Positions 61,453-64,000 of a stretch of 64,000 nt of DNA are shown here, one piece after another. A program made the position numbers and the translations under genes. The notes beneath the pieces are model-generated. The model ran no database searches and was not told the DNA's origin. It saw nothing but the letters and a program-made list of their open reading frames with translations. Each line of letters begins with the position of its first letter. The first letter of the stretch is position 1. The stretch comes from Tolypeutes matacus (taxonomy: Eukaryota > Chordata > Mammalia > Cingulata > Chlamyphoridae), in assembly GCA_026826555.1 (NCBI GenBank), contig JAKSZT010040190.1:902596-966595 (forward strand), given 5' to 3'.

Positions 61453-62660
61453 GACGGGTCCTAGCAGCTTGGGCGGCAGGAGGAGTGGTAGCGGTCAGCA
61501 GCCTGCCTTCGAGAAAGTTCTCAGTGCGCCGCGTCCCACAGCACTGCCAAGATGCCTAAGAGGAAGGTCAGCTTGGCTGAAGTGGTGGGGAAGGAGGAGC
61601 CCAAATGGAGGTCGGCAAGGTTATCCGCTAAACCCACTCCTGTGAAAGTGGCAGCAAAGCCAAAAAAGGCAGCAGGAAAGGATAAACCTTTAGACAAAAA
61701 AGTGCAACCAAAAGAAAAAAGGGGAGCAAAGGGAAAACAAGCTGAAGTGGCTAACCAAGATACTAAAGACGATTTACCTGCAGAAAATGGAGAAACTAAA
61801 AATAAGGAGAGTCCAGCCTCTGATGAAGCAGGAGAGAAAGAAGCCAAGTCTAGTTAATACCGTTTATCATGTCTTATCAGTGATCCCTGTTTCTCCCTTG
61901 TACAATTCAGAGAAATATTTTTATCAGCTATTTTGTAAATGCAAGTTTTTTAGTAGCTCTAGAGGAAACATTTTAAAGAAGGAGGTTGGAATCCCACTTC
62001 ATCCCATTTTTTTTAAGTGCTTTTTTTTAAAGAGGGGAAATCATTTGCTAGTTATTTTTTTTTTTTTTTGGCACAACCAGAAAATAGTAGAATATTGAAT
62101 TACGAGAGGCTTTGACTGTCTTGGGTTCAACTTAACATTCCACTGGGAGCTGGCAGTTTTTATACCCTATAATACAACACATACTAAATGGTGGCTTGGT
62201 TTCACAGTCACGCATTTAATATGTGTTGAACATTTTAAATTACTCCTATTCCCATGTTTTTTAGTAGAAGGGTTTCTTAAAACCACTCCCTGTTCTTGGC
62301 TCTCCCTGTCAGAACTCTGCAACATCCTTGGTCTTAGTCGTCCAGTTTTTCTAATAACTTTATGTGCTGTAAAAAATTGGAAATGTGAGTATGTAATGTG
62401 TATGGTATTAAATTGTGAATTTGTGGGACTTAAAGACTTAACAGCTTATCATCATTTGAAGATATTGGTACTTGATATCCTCTTAAGGAAAACTTGCCTC
62501 CAAATTTTAAGCTGGAAAGTCACTGGAATAACTTTAGCAAAATAATTACATAGCTTTTTAGGTTTTTGGTATGTACATTAAGAATTGTGTACAAATTGTT
62601 TATAACGATTGTGCTGATCTTCAAAACAACCAATAAACTCTCAATTATGAAAGAAAAAAC
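61453..62660 (+). pseudogene. HMGN1: HMGN1 retrocopy with an intact open frame
   Basis: This is an intronless copy of HMGN1, a nucleosome-binding protein that loosens chromatin. The frame 61552-61857 is open for 101 residues (human HMGN1 has 100). It starts M-P-K-R-K-V-S and ends E-A-G-E-K-E-A-K-S-S, with the nucleosome-binding core near residue 20 and a long acidic tail. The core reads W-R-S-A-R-L-S-A, so the first invariant Arg is Trp. There is a GC-rich 5' leader, a 3' UTR of about 780 bp, AATAAA at 62632-62637 and a short A-rich tail. The exact 12-bp duplication ATATGCTCAAGG flanks it (61441-61452 and 62661-62672). It landed in an L1 within a PGBD1 intron. Expression is unknown; I call it a retro-pseudogene although the frame is intact. 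Confidence 0.9.
61552..61857 (+). CDS. HMGN1: Open frame of the HMGN1 retrocopy
   Basis: ATG at 61552 is in the context 'gccaagatgc' and TAA is at 61855-61857. Composition is lysine/alanine/glutamate-rich as in HMGN proteins, with the residues for nuclear import and the acidic regulatory domain present. It is listed separately because the frame could make a protein if transcribed. No promoter of its own is seen apart from the copied 5' leader. Confidence 0.45.
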   Translation: MPKRKVSLAEVVGKEEPKWRSARLSAKPTPVKVAAKPKKAAGKDKPLDKKVQPKEKRGAKGKQAEVANQDTKDDLPAENGETKNKESPASDEAGEKEAKSS

Positions 62661-62890
62661 ATATGCTCAAGGACAGGAAGGAAGCTACAGAGAAAGAACT
62701 AAAGGATATCAGGAAAATAATGAAAGAACAGTATGAGGATCTCAATAAAGAGAAAGAAATTTTAAAAAGGTACCAAGAGAACTTCTGATTGGAGCTGGCA
62801 GAAGAAAGAGTGAGTGAACTTGAAGACAAGACAATTGAAATGTCAAGACGAGAAGAAAGAAAAAAGAATTATAAAAAGAGAAAAGAGCCT
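62661..62890 (+). mobile_element. L1 right half after the HMGN1 copy
   Basis: It continues the L1 at ORF1 level with lysine/glutamate-rich broken frames ('aaaggatatcaggaaaataa', 'agtgaacttgaagacaagac'). Confidence 0.7.
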
Positions 62891-62892
62891 AA

Positions 62893-64000
62893 TAGGGGAC
62901 TTCAGGGGAAGATCAAGTAGGGAGTTCCAGGTCTTAGTCTATCCATAGAAACAACTATAAAACAGACAGGAACCATCTGAAACAACTGTTTTGAAACTCC
63001 AGAGGACAGAAGAATACTGTACAGCATCCAGGGATGAACAGGAAGAAGAGGCTAATAATTACAGTAAAGAACTGAAAATTATTCTCTTCACATAGTGGAT
63101 TCTGGCACCCATCCCCCACTCTTGTGGCAGGCCACTGCACAGTCCAGGCCCTGGCTAGCTGCCGATAACAGAAAGTCCATAAAATCCTCTTCCCCAAGAA
63201 CAGGGTGAGCACAGCCTATCACTAATCATGGCTTTTAATTAGTAAATTCAGATCTCTGGGTTCCAGCTTAGAGGGCAGCTATTGTTTCAATCCACCCTGG
63301 ACAAAGGCAGTGGCAGCCACTGTTTCAACCTTTCTGGAACAGGGGCAATCAGTGGGGATTTAAAGACCCAGCTTTTTCTCAGGGCTGTGGTGGACAGTTA
63401 GCTGAAGGGCTGCATTTGCCAGGCATGCCAAGAACGCTCAGATTTGGTGAATTGTCAGAGAGGATTTTGATGCCAATCCTAATCCCTTCCCCAGGGCACT
63501 TTGGAGTTTGTCTGCAACCCCTTCATGGGTCCCTGGTCTGTTTTGGCTGGGAAAGACTGAGCTGGTAAAGTCCTCTAGGGGGTGACCCTCCTCCCAGAAT
63601 CTGCCGTCCAGGCAAAAGCTGAGTGAGACAACAAAAGGACTGTAAAAACTATGGAGATGGACAATCTGGGAAAAAAGCCTGCCAGATGTACATATCCAAG
63701 AGAGGGAAGGCTGTCTCTGGAAAGCAGAGGGGACAATCAAACTTCAGGGAAAAGGAGAACTCCAAAATACTAACAAGCAAAAGCCCAGGATAAGAGAGAG
63801 GCCCAGAAGGACAGAGAAAAATGCTGCACACTGCATTTGCCTAGGACGGACCTACCTGATAAAAGGATTGATGTTCAAGTAAATCTTCTGTCTTATTACC
63901 AGCTGATTACAAAACCAGGAAACAAACATCCCTGGGAGTAAATTCCAGAGTAAACATTTTAAAATATTAAAATGTACAGAATGTAACAAAGGAGTATGAG
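62893..64000 (+). mobile_element. Second L1 5' UTR, running off the right edge
   Basis: It starts with a degenerate L1 head ('ggggacttcaggggaagatc') and repeats the 5' UTR order of 60470-61330, up to 'aaaccaggaaacaaacatcc' and 'tttaaaatattaaaatgtac'. No exon was found in it. Confidence 0.75.

Overview
The window is mammalian nuclear DNA, almost certainly from an armadillo (Xenarthra). The best evidence is at least seven copies of a tRNA-derived SINE whose head, poly-A tail and 'gcggatgtggctcaa' start match the DAS-SINEs of Dasypus. Old mammalian repeats (MIR, L2, L1, ERVL/MaLR LTRs) surround them. A run of ten Ns at 19594-19603 marks a draft assembly.

Three single-copy genes identify the locus as the SCAN/KRAB zinc-finger cluster that lies on human chromosome 6p22.1, read here in the reverse orientation. 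They are ZKSCAN3 (minus strand, coding exons 8290-14529, noncoding first exon near 19.8 kb), ZSCAN31 (plus strand, CpG-island first exon near 34.3 kb, coding exons 45876-48449) and the 3' part of PGBD1 (minus strand, piggyBac-derived exon 52805-54365, KRAB-like exon near 59.3 kb, remaining exons off the right edge). For ZKSCAN3 and ZSCAN31 every coding exon could be joined in frame at GT-AG junctions, giving proteins of 547 and 435 residues. Both are predicted nuclear DNA-binding regulators that dimerise through SCAN domains. PGBD1 joins a SCAN/KRAB-type N-terminus to a domesticated transposase.

Layout: 1-8 kb holds a solo LTR, an orphan CpG island at 4.4-4.9 kb and otherwise no gene. 8-20 kb is ZKSCAN3 with its introns, SINEs and CpG-island promoter. 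20-34 kb is repeat-rich: an antisense ERVL relic, a MaLR-type 3' end and a dead full-length INTS13 retrocopy. 34-49 kb is ZSCAN31, whose first intron holds a complete MaLR-type element, three solo LTRs of one family and a dead KRAB zinc-finger copy. 49-52.7 kb is intergenic with an L1 3' end. 52.7-64 kb is PGBD1, whose introns are filled with L1s and an HMGN1 retrocopy that still has an open frame.

The most interesting points are an in-frame stop in the PGBD1 KRAB-like exon beside a fully open transposase exon, an additional C-terminal finger in ZSCAN31, a GC-rich 43-bp tandem repeat hidden by the N gap, and dimeric tRNA-SINEs with two Pol III-like heads. Names of orthologues and comparisons with human proteins rest on remembered family sequences, not on a search.
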